This document shows positions 26,674-36,015 of a stretch of DNA of 64,000 bases, in pieces. The notes beneath the pieces were generated by a model. It did no database searches. It had not been told where the DNA came from and was given only the letters and a program-made list of their open reading frames with translations. Each line of letters begins with the position of its first letter. Position 1 is the stretch's first letter. The position numbers and the translations under genes are program-made. Origin of the DNA: Coriobacteriaceae bacterium (GTDB lineage Bacteria; Actinomycetota; Coriobacteriia; Coriobacteriales; QAMH01); NCBI GenBank assembly GCA_025992705.1, contig DAJPGJ010000001.1, forward strand, positions 1,897,501 to 1,961,500, given 5' to 3'.

Positions 26674-27669
26674 TTACTCACTCCTTCCGATGGTCTGGAT
26701 GGATTGGTCGAGCTTGCTTGCGAAGTTGCTCACCGGTGCCTCGACGAAGTCCGGATCCATCGAATCGTCTTGATGGCGCACGATGAGCGTACCGACACCC
26801 GAATCGGTAAAGATCTCGAGGACAAGCGAATGGGGGACCGTGCCGTTGATGATGTGCGCCTTGCGCACGCCCGCCGAGAGCGCCGTCACGCAGGCATTGA
26901 TCTTGGGAATCATGCCACTCGACATCGTGCCCTCGTTGGCGAGCTCGACGGCCTCGGAAAGCGCCATGCGAAAGACGAGCGTCGACTTGTCATCGAAGTC
27001 CGTGTAGATGCCGTCGACATCGGTGATGAAGACAATCTTCTGCGCACCGACCGCCGCCGCGATCTCGCCTGCGACGGTATCCGCGTTGATGTTATAGTCG
27101 CCGTCGTCACCATAGCCAACCGTCGCGATGACGGGAATGTAGTCCGCTGCGAGCAGATCCTCGATGAGGCGGGTGTTGATGGACTTGACCTTGCCCACGC
27201 GCCCGAGCTTCGGGTCGAGCGGCTCGGCTTGGATAATCTTCGCGTCGGCACCATTGAGGCCGACGGCAACCGACCCGTGCTTGTTGATGGCGCTCACAAG
27301 ATCCTGGTTGACCTGGCCGACGAGGGTCATCTTGACGATCTCCATCGTCTGCTCGTCGGTCACGCGCTGGCCACCCTCGAAGTGCGTGGGGATGTCGAGA
27401 CGCTTGAGCATGGCGTTGATATTGGGGCCGCCACCATGCACGATGATGGGATTGGCGCCCATGAGCTTGAGCATGATGATGTCATCGACAACCGCGTCGC
27501 GCAGCTCGCCTGCCACCATGGCCGCCCCGCCATACTTGATGACGACCGTCTTTCCCGTGATATCCTCGATCCAGGGCAGCGCGTCGAGCAGCACGCGGGC
27601 ACGCAACTGATTGGGAAGCGCATCGATGTCCGCTACGTCAACCTCGTCGTATTTCTTGCGATATTGCAT
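26674..27669 (-). CDS. argB: acetylglutamate kinase
   Basis: A 331-residue amino-acid kinase phosphorylating N-acetylglutamate, usually the arginine-inhibited step. The phosphate loop KTVVIKYGGAAM, IVHGGGPNIN, and the late KIVFITDVDGIY and GGMIPK-like SSGMIPKINAC segments are in order. A 30-residue N-terminal helix precedes the core, as in the arginine-sensitive hexameric type. The C-terminus extends about 30 residues beyond the usual length. Confidence 0.95.
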   Translation of the reverse strand: MQYRKKYDEVDVADIDALPNQLRARVLLDALPWIEDITGKTVVIKYGGAAMVAGELRDAVVDDIIMLKLMGANPIIVHGGGPNINAMLKRLDIPTHFEGGQRVTDEQTMEIVKMTLVGQVNQDLVSAINKHGSVAVGLNGADAKIIQAEPLDPKLGRVGKVKSINTRLIEDLLAADYIPVIATVGYGDDGDYNINADTVAGEIAAAVGAQKIVFITDVDGIYTDFDDKSTLVFRMALSEAVELANEGTMSSGMIPKINACVTALSAGVRKAHIINGTVPHSLVLEIFTDSGVGTLIVRHQDDSMDPDFVEAPVSNFASKLDQSIQTIGRSE

Positions 27670-27695
27670 GTTCTCCTCTTGTCTTCCTGTCTGGA

Positions 27696-28916
27696 CTAGC
27701 TGCGATAGTCGGCGTTGATGTGAATGTATTCGTGGGTGAGGTCACAGGTCCACACGCGCGTATCCGCACCACCACCCGTGCCAAGCGAAACCTCGATGAC
27801 GATCTCGTCGTCCTCGAAGCGGCGCAGCGCCTCGTCCTCGTCAAAGCCACACGGCAAGCCTGCGCGCAACACGGGCATGCCCATGATGTCGATGTCGACG
27901 TCATGCTGCTCGAAGCTCGCGTCGCTGCGGCCGAGCGCCGCCGCGATACGGCCCCAGTTGCAATCATGACCCGCGATGGCCGTCTTGACGAGCGGCGAAT
28001 TTGCAATGGTACGTGCCGCCTTGTCGGCATCGGCTACGTCCTTTGCGTCGCGCACGAAGACGGTCACGAGCTTGGTCGCACCCTCACCGTCGGCCGCAAT
28101 CTGGCGTGCAAGGTCTTCGCAGACGACGCGCAGCGCCTCTGCGAGCACGGCGGCTGCTTCGCCTGCATCGGCAACGGGTGCGCCCATGCTGCTCGAGAAG
28201 AAGAAGACGCTGTCGTTGGTCGAGGTGTCGGAATCGACCGTGACCTTGTTGAAGGAGACATCGACCGCCGTTTGCAATGCGAGACGCGCATCATCGGGCG
28301 CGATGGGCATGTCAGTGGTGATGACGGCAAGCATGGTCGCCATATCAGGCTGAATCATGCCCGAGCCCTTGACCATACCGCCTACGGCATATTCGTTGCC
28401 GTCGTAGACAAAGCGCACGGCATGCTCCTTGGGGTGCGTATCCGTGGTCATGATGGCGCAAGCCGCATCATGGCCGCCGTCCCGCGACAGCGCCTCGACG
28501 AGGGCGGGGATACCCGTCTCGAAGGGCGTCCAGGGAAGATCGACGCCGATGACGCCCGTCGAGGCAACGAGCGCCTCGCCCTCGGGCAACCCCAGGGCAT
28601 GGGCGGTCGCCTGCGCCGCCTTGCGCGCAATGGCCAGGCCCGGCTCGCCTGTCGCGGCATTGGCGTTACCGGAGTTGAGCAGGACGGCGCGCGGCATGTG
28701 ATGTGCGAGCAGATCGCGATCGACCTGCACGGGTGCTGCGCAAAAGACGTTCTTCGTGAACATTCCGCACGCCACCGTATCGGGACCATCGGACACGACA
28801 AGCGCGGCATCGAGACGTTTGGGGTCCTTGCGGAAACCGGCATGCACGCCAGCCGCTCTAAAGCCCTCAGGCGCCGTCACGCCATTCTTGTCGTAGTTGA
28901 ACTCAACGTCTCTCAT
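27696..28916 (-). CDS. argJ: bifunctional glutamate N-acetyltransferase / ornithine acetyltransferase
   Basis: ArgJ recycles the acetyl group from acetylornithine to glutamate and so replaces argA and argE. The 406-residue precursor is self-cleaved before Thr in ASTGVIGVDLP, which is present. Other matches are GVTAPEGFRAAG at the start and TVDSDTSTNDS in the second half. The start at 28916 is chosen because the conserved N-terminus begins there; the longer frame overlaps argC. Confidence 0.96.
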   Translation of the reverse strand: MRDVEFNYDKNGVTAPEGFRAAGVHAGFRKDPKRLDAALVVSDGPDTVACGMFTKNVFCAAPVQVDRDLLAHHMPRAVLLNSGNANAATGEPGLAIARKAAQATAHALGLPEGEALVASTGVIGVDLPWTPFETGIPALVEALSRDGGHDAACAIMTTDTHPKEHAVRFVYDGNEYAVGGMVKGSGMIQPDMATMLAVITTDMPIAPDDARLALQTAVDVSFNKVTVDSDTSTNDSVFFFSSSMGAPVADAGEAAAVLAEALRVVCEDLARQIAADGEGATKLVTVFVRDAKDVADADKAARTIANSPLVKTAIAGHDCNWGRIAAALGRSDASFEQHDVDIDIMGMPVLRAGLPCGFDEDEALRRFEDDEIVIEVSLGTGGGADTRVWTCDLTHEYIHINADYRS

Positions 28917-28920
28917 TTTT

Positions 28921-29961
28921 CTACACCACCGGGCAACTATAGGTAAGACCAGCAGTTTCCTCGAAACCGCACACGAGATTCGCAGCCTGGATGGCCTGGC
29001 CGGCTGCGCCCTTGACGAGATTGTCAATCGCGCAACTCGCAACGAGCAGCTTGCCATCCGATGCGAGGTGCAGACCCACCTGCGCCCGATTCGAGCCCTC
29101 GACCCATGAGGTCTGCGGCATGGTGCCGATAGGGCACACGCTCACGAACGGCTCGGACGCATAGCGCGCGGTATAGAGCGCATGCAGCTCCTCGATGGTA
29201 TGCGGCGCGTCGAGCGGAATGTAGACCGTCGAAAGCAGACCACGCACCATCGGAACGAGATGCGGCGTGAAGATAACCTCGACATCGGCACCAGCAGCGC
29301 GCGAGAGCGTCTGGGCGATCTCGGGCGTGTGACGATGCGGCAAACCATAGAGCCCCACCGACTCGTCCGCGTTGCAGAAATGCGTCTTGGGCGTTGCCTT
29401 GCGGCCAGCACCCGACACGCCGGAAAGCGCCGCAATGGTAACAGGGCCCTCGCCTTTGAAGCCGGCTTCCATGATGGGCAGAGCCGCCAAGGCAGATGCC
29501 GTGGGATAACAACCAGGGCAGGCGACAACGGGCGTGCCTGCCTTGAGCTCGTCACGAGCGACCTCGGGCAGGCCGTAGACCGCCTGCGCCAGCAAATCGA
29601 CGCTCGTGTGCTTGGCGTCGTACCACGCCTCGTATACCTCCGGATCGGCCAGACGATAGTCCGCCGACAGGTCTATGACCTGGACGCCGGCGGCAACGAG
29701 CGCGGGCGTCATCGCGAGCGATGCCGTATGGGGCACGGCGAGGAAGGCGACGTCGGCCTGTGCGGCGATGCGTTCCGCATCGTGCGCTTCGAAGCTCAAA
29801 TCGCATATGCCGGTAAGGGCCGGATAGAGGCTCGCGATGCTCTCGCCCTCATTGCCCGACGAAGTGATGCAGGTCAATTCAAATTCGGGATGGCTCAGTA
29901 AAATGCGTACTGCCTCGACGCCGGCATACCCTGCCGCGCCTACAACTGCTGCCCTCTTCAT
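28921..29961 (-). CDS. argC: N-acetyl-gamma-glutamyl-phosphate reductase
   Basis: A 346-residue NADPH-dependent reductase and the first gene of the arg operon. The Rossmann motif VVGAAGYAGVE opens the protein, the active-site cysteine is in ACPGCYPTAS, and HRHTPEI matches the family. GGGAAG lies 3 nt before the ATG at 29961. The leader upstream carries the operator repeats at 30039-30085. Confidence 0.96.
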   Translation of the reverse strand: MKRAAVVGAAGYAGVEAVRILLSHPEFELTCITSSGNEGESIASLYPALTGICDLSFEAHDAERIAAQADVAFLAVPHTASLAMTPALVAAGVQVIDLSADYRLADPEVYEAWYDAKHTSVDLLAQAVYGLPEVARDELKAGTPVVACPGCYPTASALAALPIMEAGFKGEGPVTIAALSGVSGAGRKATPKTHFCNADESVGLYGLPHRHTPEIAQTLSRAAGADVEVIFTPHLVPMVRGLLSTVYIPLDAPHTIEELHALYTARYASEPFVSVCPIGTMPQTSWVEGSNRAQVGLHLASDGKLLVASCAIDNLVKGAAGQAIQAANLVCGFEETAGLTYSCPVV

Positions 29962-30038
29962 GTGCTTCCCATCTAAACGGATGAAATGATACTTGGATGG
30001 TATTGTGGACCGATTTTCGGCACAATTCAATAATTATT

Positions 30039-30085
30039 TTGTTTTATGCAATATTTATGCATTTATTTATTGTTTTATGCAATAT
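30039..30085 (-). promoter_or_regulatory. ArgR operator pair (ARG boxes) upstream of argC
   Basis: The 16-mer TTGTTTTATGCAATAT occurs twice, exactly, at 30039-30054 and 30070-30085, with TATTTATGCATTTAT between them. The 31-bp period is three helical turns, and the AT-rich ATGCAT/TTGCATAAA pattern resembles ARG boxes. It lies 78-124 bp before argC, within the presumed promoter. Confidence 0.75.
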
Positions 30086-30105
30086 AGAACAAAACAAGGA
30101 GTGCC

Positions 30106-31314
30106 TTATGCAGCCGCGTTAGCCTCGTTCGCAAGACGGACGGCGTCACGCGCGATCATGAGCTCCTCGTTGGTGGGGATAACGAGGATCTTGACCGGAG
30201 AGCGTTCGTCGCTGATGATGCGCTCCTCGCCCATGACCTTGTTGGCCTCGTAGTCGAGGACGATGCCGAGCGGCTCCATACCGCCTAAGATCATGCGACG
30301 CATGCGCTCGGAGTTCTCGCCCACGCCACCGGAGAAGACAATGGCATCGACGCCACCCATCTCGGCCATGTACGAGCCGATCATCTTCTTGGCGGAGTTG
30401 GCGAACATGTCGTATGCGAGAGCCGCGCGCTTGAGGCCGGATTTGGTCGCCGCGTCGATGTCGCGCATATCGGCCGAGATGCCGCTGATGCCGTAGAGAC
30501 CCGACTGGCGATTGAGAATCGTGATGATCTCGTTGGGGGTGTAGCCCTCTTGCTCCATCAGGTAGGTAACGATGGAAGGATCGATATCGCCGCTGCGCGT
30601 ACCCATGACGATGCCGCCAAGCGGGGTGAATCCCATCGAGGTGTCGACTGACATGCCGTGATCGACAGCGGTTACCGAGCAACCGCCACCCAAATGGCAG
30701 GTGATGAGCTTAAGATCCTCGGGCTGCTCGCCGAGCATCTCGGAAGCGCGCTGGACAAGGTAGCGATGCGAGGTGCCGTGTGCACCGTATTTTCTGATGC
30801 CGAACTGCTCGTAGAACTCGTACGGAATGGCATACATGTACGCGCGTGGCGGCATAGTCTGATGAAACGCCGTATCGAATACGCAGACATGCGGAACATC
30901 GGGCATGATCTCGCGGCAGGCACGAATACATTGCACCGCCGGCGGATTGTGCAGCGGGGCAAGCTCGGAGCAAAGCTCGATATCGGCGACAACCTGGTCG
31001 TCGACGAGCACCGACTCGCTGAACTTCTCGCCACCATGCACGATGCGGTGGCCAACGGCGCCGATCTGATCGAGGCTGTCGATACCGGAGTCCGGGTCCT
31101 TGGCGAGCACGTCGAGCACCATCTTGACGGCGACGAGATGGTTCTCCATCGGCTCTTCGAAAACGCGCTTGTCGTTCTTGTTCCAATGTTGCACGAAGGC
31201 ATCGGAATACCCGACCTTCTCGCATAGGCCACGTGTCACGAGCTCTTCGGTTTCGGAATCGATGATTTGGTACTTGAGGGATGAGCTACCCGCATTGATC
31301 ACCAGAACGTACAT
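30106..31314 (-). CDS. ackA: acetate kinase
   Basis: A 402-residue ASKHA-fold enzyme interconverting acetyl phosphate and acetate, normally giving ATP in anaerobic metabolism. The opening VLVINAGSSSLKYQ, the catalytic HRIVHGGEKF, and CHLGGGCSVTA with MGTRSGDIDP are all present. The start at 31314 is preferred because AGAGG stands 6 nt upstream; the ATG at 31320 is too close. No pta is adjacent in the window. Confidence 0.97.
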   Translation of the reverse strand: MYVLVINAGSSSLKYQIIDSETEELVTRGLCEKVGYSDAFVQHWNKNDKRVFEEPMENHLVAVKMVLDVLAKDPDSGIDSLDQIGAVGHRIVHGGEKFSESVLVDDQVVADIELCSELAPLHNPPAVQCIRACREIMPDVPHVCVFDTAFHQTMPPRAYMYAIPYEFYEQFGIRKYGAHGTSHRYLVQRASEMLGEQPEDLKLITCHLGGGCSVTAVDHGMSVDTSMGFTPLGGIVMGTRSGDIDPSIVTYLMEQEGYTPNEIITILNRQSGLYGISGISADMRDIDAATKSGLKRAALAYDMFANSAKKMIGSYMAEMGGVDAIVFSGGVGENSERMRRMILGGMEPLGIVLDYEANKVMGEERIISDERSPVKILVIPTNEELMIARDAVRLANEANAAA

Positions 31315-31437
31315 CGGCATCCTCTTTACGCCATAACCTTGAAAATACGTATTCTGTATTCTCTCATATCACGCAGATGCCGTATATGCATGATGCCGCA
31401 AGCGGCGCAGACGCGAAGGTGCGGAAAGGGATATTGG

Positions 31438-31536
31438 CGTGGCGGGGAGGGATGAGACAGCTGCTCAGGGACGTTGCCTCATTCGTTGCGAATGAGGCAA
31501 CGTCCCTGAGCAGCTGTCTCATCCCTCCCCGCCACG
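31438..31536. repeat. 48-bp perfect inverted repeat with 3-nt loop
   Basis: The arms 31438-31485 and 31489-31536 are exact reverse complements around TTG. It lies in the gap between ackA and xseB, ending 8 bp from the xseB stop. It has no T tract and is far longer than an ordinary terminator. It may act as a transcription barrier, but it looks like a mobile palindromic (REP or MITE-like) element. Confidence 0.95.
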
Positions 31537-31543
31537 GACGCTT

Positions 31544-31798
31544 CTAGCTAAGCGTTGTGTCGATGCTGTCGTCGTTCTCGGGCTCGAGCTCGCCCATCAG
31601 CACCGTGACCTTTTGCTGGGCCTCGTTGAGACGCTTTTGCAGCGACGCGAGCAGCGCCACGCCGCGCTCGTAGCTCTCGATGCTCTGCTCGAGCTCGATT
31701 TGGTTGCTCTCGAGCGAGCGGACGATGGCGGCGAGCTCATCAAGGCCCTCCTTGAAGCTCAGGTTGCCGACCTCTGTTGCCGTGACTTCCTCAGACAT
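31544..31798 (-). CDS. xseB: exodeoxyribonuclease VII small subunit
   Basis: An 84-residue helical protein with the XseB pattern LSFKEGLDELAAIVRSLESNQIELEQSIESYERGVALL split across two helices, followed by an acidic tail. It binds the large subunit in the enzyme that degrades single-stranded DNA. Its start overlaps the end of xseA by 8 bp, so the two are coupled. Confidence 0.95.
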   Translation of the reverse strand: MSEEVTATEVGNLSFKEGLDELAAIVRSLESNQIELEQSIESYERGVALLASLQKRLNEAQQKVTVLMGELEPENDDSIDTTLS

Positions 31799-33080
31799 GC
31801 GCTTCCCTTTCTATTGCATCGACGGTGCAGGCAAGCCGCCCGTCCTGGACTTGGACTTGAATATGATCGCCATCGTTGACGTGCTGCACGCTGTCTACGA
31901 CGGAATGGCCATCGGCGGCATAGGTGATGGAATATCCACGGCTCAAGGTCTTGAGCGGAGAGAGCGCATCGAGCTTTGCCGCGCAGAGGGCGATGTCACG
32001 CCCAAAGCCATCGCAGAGATGCGGGCCGAGATTGAGCAGCTTGCCCTTGAGCAACTCAAGCGCATGAGCATCTGCCCGAAGCGCATCGGGAATGGCGCGC
32101 AGCAGGCGCTCTTCCATGGCATCAAGCGTCTGGAAATACGAGCCGGTGAGATAGTGGGCATCGTGCCAAAGCGGACGGTCAAGCAGGCGGTCAAGCTGCG
32201 CTTGTTGCGCCTGCATGTAGTTCTCCACGGAGCGACGCAGGGCATCCTGGGCGTTTGCCAGCTTGTTGGAAAGCTCCTCGGTGGAAAGCGCGATGGCCTC
32301 CGCCGCCGCCGTGGGCGTGGAACAACGGCGATCTGAGACCATGTCGCAAATTGAATTGTCCGGCTCATGCCCGATACCCGTAACGACGGGAATGGGGGAC
32401 GCCGCCACAGCACGCGCGAGGGACTCATCGTTGAAGGGCATGAGGTCCTCGTAAGAGCCGCCACCACGCACGAGCAGGATGACATCGGGCGCGGGACTTG
32501 CCGACCACGCGGCCTCGAGCCCCTGGATGATGCGCGCCGGGGCATCCTGGCCCTCGACGGGCACGCCGCAGATGAGCAGCTCTCCGAGTGGATAGCGGCG
32601 CCGTAGCGTGCGGATGACATCGTGTACGGCCTTGCCGCGTGGCGAAGTGACAACGGCGATGCGTTGCGGCAGTGGAGGCACGCGGCGCTTGCGGCCCGCG
32701 TCCATGAGACCCTCTGCCTCGAGCTTGCGAGCAAGCTGGGCGACCTGCATGCGCAGCTTGCCCTCCCCCGCCAGCTGCATGGAAGCTACCGAAAACTGAA
32801 GGCGACCCTTGGCGGGATAGCAGGAGAAGTTACCCGTGAGCTCGACGAGCATGCCCGCCTGCAATGTGACGCCCGATGCGTTATAGCGATCACGCCACAT
32901 GAGACAGGGCATGGAGCAGTCGTCATCGTGCACGGTGAAGTACGCGGCCTTGTAACCGGGTTTGTCATTGAATTCTGAAACCTCGCCGATGACGGTAAGG
33001 CGAATCTTCTCAAGCCCGCGCTTGGCCGCGTTCATGGCCTGCGTCACAGTATATGCAGAGCTTTGCTCCGAATCTTCCAT
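31791..33080 (-). CDS. xseA: exodeoxyribonuclease VII large subunit
   Basis: A 429-residue protein with an N-terminal OB fold (LTVIGEVSEFNDKPGYKAAYF, split here by families into a DNA-binding domain) and the catalytic region containing IAVVTSPRGKAVHDV, ILLVRGGGSYEDL and TGIGHEPDNSICDMVSDRR. The long coiled coil that binds XseB follows (about 280-390). The start at 33080 is chosen because the family begins MEDSEQSSAYTVTQ-like there. The usual DT in GHETD reads EPD, a common variation in this group as far as I can judge. Confidence 0.94.
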   Translation of the reverse strand: MEDSEQSSAYTVTQAMNAAKRGLEKIRLTVIGEVSEFNDKPGYKAAYFTVHDDDCSMPCLMWRDRYNASGVTLQAGMLVELTGNFSCYPAKGRLQFSVASMQLAGEGKLRMQVAQLARKLEAEGLMDAGRKRRVPPLPQRIAVVTSPRGKAVHDVIRTLRRRYPLGELLICGVPVEGQDAPARIIQGLEAAWSASPAPDVILLVRGGGSYEDLMPFNDESLARAVAASPIPVVTGIGHEPDNSICDMVSDRRCSTPTAAAEAIALSTEELSNKLANAQDALRRSVENYMQAQQAQLDRLLDRPLWHDAHYLTGSYFQTLDAMEERLLRAIPDALRADAHALELLKGKLLNLGPHLCDGFGRDIALCAAKLDALSPLKTLSRGYSITYAADGHSVVDSVQHVNDGDHIQVQVQDGRLACTVDAIEREAHV

Positions 33081-33152
33081 CACACCCACCTTCACGCTCT
33101 TACATCTGTGCAGCAATGATACGCGCCAGGTGTGACACGAAAACGCACACCG

Positions 33153-33857
33153 TTAATCCCCACGTACCATACCGAGGAAGTACAGAAGCTGCAGAACGCT
33201 CGTGAGGGCCGCAGCTACGTAGGTGAGCGCCGCCGCCCTGAGAACCGTGCGGGCACCATCGGCCGTGGCATCGCCCGGAATGGCCAGCGCTTGCGTGGAT
33301 GCCGTGACGGCACCCGAACTCGAACCCGTGATGTAGGCAAGGGCACGACGCGAGGCGTTGAACTCGACGGGCAGCGTGACGATCTGGAAGAGCACCGCGA
33401 ACGCATAGAAGATGATACCCAGCCAGAAGAGCTGCATCATGTTGAGGAAGATGCCGATGAGCAGCAGGATAAGCCACACGCTCGAGCCGAAGTTGGCTAT
33501 GGGGACGAGTGCGGAGCGCACCTTCATGGCGGCATAACCACGGGCGTGCTGCACCGCATGGCCGCATTCATGGCAGGCGATGGCCATAGCCGAGACGGAA
33601 GCCTGGTCATATACGCCCTCGGAGAGGCTGACGACCTGTGTGCGGGGGTCATAGTGATCGCTCAGCGAGCCGGCGACGGGACGCACCTGCACGTGCTGCA
33701 AGCCGTTATCGTCAAGCATGCGGCGAGCGATCTGCGCGCCCGTGAGACCAGACTCGTTGGGAACGGAAGCATATTTGCGATACGACGAGTTGATATATGC
33801 CTGCGTGCCGAAACCCAGCACCATCGTAACGATAATCAAGAGAAACCAGGAAGACAT
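33153..33857 (-). CDS. membrane zinc metallopeptidase, YugP family
   Basis: A 234-residue protein with an N-terminal membrane helix (about 3-19), the zinc motif HECGH (96-100), and three further hydrophobic segments in the C-terminal half. NASRRALAYI follows as the family's third-ligand region. YugP-type proteases are conserved in Gram-positive bacteria but their substrates are not known. GGAGG lies 5 nt before the ATG at 33857. It stands between xseA and rnd on the same strand. Confidence 0.9.
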   Translation of the reverse strand: MSSWFLLIIVTMVLGFGTQAYINSSYRKYASVPNESGLTGAQIARRMLDDNGLQHVQVRPVAGSLSDHYDPRTQVVSLSEGVYDQASVSAMAIACHECGHAVQHARGYAAMKVRSALVPIANFGSSVWLILLLIGIFLNMMQLFWLGIIFYAFAVLFQIVTLPVEFNASRRALAYITGSSSGAVTASTQALAIPGDATADGARTVLRAAALTYVAAALTSVLQLLYFLGMVRGD

Positions 33858-33943
33858 GGGTACCTCCAAAAATCAGGGGACGCATTCATCATAGCAGTGC
33901 GAAGCCTGCCGAGGGTAACCGTTTCGTTCCGATGTGGATGCGC

Positions 33944-35092
33944 CTAGCGCCGCGCGACCTCGATTGCCCCATCGCACAGGTACAGCGAGAGACGGCCCTC
34001 GAGCAGGCCGATGAGTTCGCAACCTGCGATGTCGTAGCGCCAACCCTCCATGAGCGCCAAACCCTCGCGATGTCCGCGTACGAGCTTCGAGAGGTCGGAG
34101 TGCGTCGCGATGAGAGGAGCTGCGACGCCATGTTGCTTGGCACGTACTTCAAGCAGCGAGGAAAGCAGCTCGACGGCACCGTCCGCCTCGACATCGCCCT
34201 TGGGATTGCGCTCGAGCTTAGGCCACTGGTCCTGAGGCACCTCCTTGCCGCGAGCGACCGCCTCGAGGATGTGCTTGACGTCACGACCGTTGAGCTTGTT
34301 TGCCAGACCGCGAACCTCGAAGAGCGCCTCCCTCGTCTTGGGCGCCTTGCGGGAGATCTCCACAACCGCCTCGTCGGCAAGCACCCATTTGCGGGGCAAG
34401 TTGCGATGCTGCGCCTCGGTCTCGCGCCAAGCGGCAAGCTCACGCGCAATGGAAAGCTGACCACGCGAAAGCGAGGAGACGCGCTTGACCCGATGCCAGC
34501 ACTCACGTGGGTTGACATCGTAGCTTTCCGGGGCGGCAAGCGCGTCGAAGTCTCGCTCGCACCAGGTAAGACGCCCTTTTTCGATAAGTTCATCACGCAG
34601 GTGCTCGTACACACTCGGCAGATAAATGACATCGTCAAGGGCATATTTGATCTGGCTATTGGTAAGCGGACGGCGCGACCAATCGGTGTAGTTATCGGCC
34701 TTCGCGAGCTTCACATCGCAGACCGAGCGCACGAGCGGCCCGTAGCCAACCTGGAGCGGATAACCTAGAAGCGACGCGGCAACCTGCGTATCGAAGACCG
34801 GGGAAGGCGTGACTCCCGTCTCGTGATAGAGAATCGCGATATCCTGCGTGCCCGCATGGAAAATCTTCACGCAGTTCTCGTCGGTGAGAATGGGGACGAG
34901 CGGCGAGAGATCATGAACCGCAAGAGGATCGACAAGCGCGGAGACCTTCCCGTTGTTCAGCTGCAGCAAACAGAGCTTCGCGTAATAGGTCTTCTCGCGC
35001 ATGAACTCGGTATCGATGGCGAGCAGTTTCGAGCCTTCGAGCTCGCGTGCCAGCTCCTCGAGTTGCGCTTGCGTCGTCACGTACTTACTCAA
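33944..35092 (-). CDS. rnd: ribonuclease D
   Basis: A 382-residue 3'-5' exoribonuclease with the DEDD signature: DTEF (Asp27, Glu29), the FHAGTQDIAIL exo II motif, and YALDDV as exo III. HRDC domains follow (about 205 onwards). The protein trims tRNA and other stable RNAs. I choose the TTG at 35092 because GAGGGGG lies 6 nt upstream and the ORF above it is inside the TerC-like gene, which it overlaps by 8 bp. Confidence 0.92.
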   Translation of the reverse strand: MSKYVTTQAQLEELARELEGSKLLAIDTEFMREKTYYAKLCLLQLNNGKVSALVDPLAVHDLSPLVPILTDENCVKIFHAGTQDIAILYHETGVTPSPVFDTQVAASLLGYPLQVGYGPLVRSVCDVKLAKADNYTDWSRRPLTNSQIKYALDDVIYLPSVYEHLRDELIEKGRLTWCERDFDALAAPESYDVNPRECWHRVKRVSSLSRGQLSIARELAAWRETEAQHRNLPRKWVLADEAVVEISRKAPKTREALFEVRGLANKLNGRDVKHILEAVARGKEVPQDQWPKLERNPKGDVEADGAVELLSSLLEVRAKQHGVAAPLIATHSDLSKLVRGHREGLALMEGWRYDIAGCELIGLLEGRLSLYLCDGAIEVARR

Positions 35093-35912
35093 CCAAAGCC
35101 CCCTCGTGCTCCGCGTTATCCGATATGGCGCGCTCGCGCACATGACGCTGTTTCATCGTAAGAAGCGAGACAATGAAACCGAAAATCATCATCGCATAGA
35201 GCAAGGTGCTCAAAGGAGCTCCAACGATGTACTCGATGTGGAACGACTCGAGTACGAGCTCGCAGCCCACGAGCACGATGAAGGCGAGCGCGACAATCTT
35301 TATCTCGAAGTTGCGATTGATGAAGTTGCTGATGGGGTCGGCAAAGATGATCATGATGAGCACGGCACCGATGACCGCGATGATCATGACGACAATCTGG
35401 CCGGATAAGCCTGCAGCGGTAATGACCGAGTCAAGCGAGAAGACGATGTCCATAATCATGATGGTAAACACGGCCTGGCCAAGCCCAATTGTCTTGCGTG
35501 GCTGCGGTGCCGTATGCTCGGACGTCGGAGCATGCTTGGCGGCGTGGAAGGATTCATGCAGCTCGCTAATGCCCTTGAAGATGAGATACGCACCGCCGAG
35601 GAGAAATACGAGGCTGTGTACGGTGAAATCGGTATGGCCGCCTTCGATGCCAAAGGGCAGCGTGAACACGACGACGTTAATGGACATGATCCAGACCACG
35701 GCGCACAGCAAAATGCAGCGCATGACCATGGCCGCGGCCAAGCCGAGCCTACGCCCTATGTGCTGCTTGTTTTCCGGGAGGCGGTCAGAGGTAATTGCAA
35801 TGAAGACGAGATTGTCGACGCCGAGGGCCAGCTCCAGGAACATGAGGACAACGACCTCGCCCCATCCGTCGACAGTTGCGAGCGGTGCAAAGAAACCTGC
35901 TAGAAACTCCAT
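35085..35912 (-). CDS. TerC-family membrane protein
   Basis: A 275-residue integral membrane protein with about seven helices. The family motif LELALGVDNLVFIAI and the matching second half MDIVFSLDSVITA each place an Asp within a membrane helix, as in TerC/Alx metal transporters. Such proteins are linked to tellurite resistance and manganese export or loading of exported enzymes. The start at 35912 has GGAG 5 nt upstream. Translation is coupled to rnd. Confidence 0.92.
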   Translation of the reverse strand: MEFLAGFFAPLATVDGWGEVVVLMFLELALGVDNLVFIAITSDRLPENKQHIGRRLGLAAAMVMRCILLCAVVWIMSINVVVFTLPFGIEGGHTDFTVHSLVFLLGGAYLIFKGISELHESFHAAKHAPTSEHTAPQPRKTIGLGQAVFTIMIMDIVFSLDSVITAAGLSGQIVVMIIAVIGAVLIMIIFADPISNFINRNFEIKIVALAFIVLVGCELVLESFHIEYIVGAPLSTLLYAMMIFGFIVSLLTMKQRHVRERAISDNAEHEGALVE

Positions 35913-36015
35913 ATTGGCTCCAAGGGCAAGACGAGTGCCCATCTACTTACATCGCGTATGACAAAACGCCTGCCATTATACGGCAAACGGACGAAATACC
36001 CTTGTCGGTTTGGGA

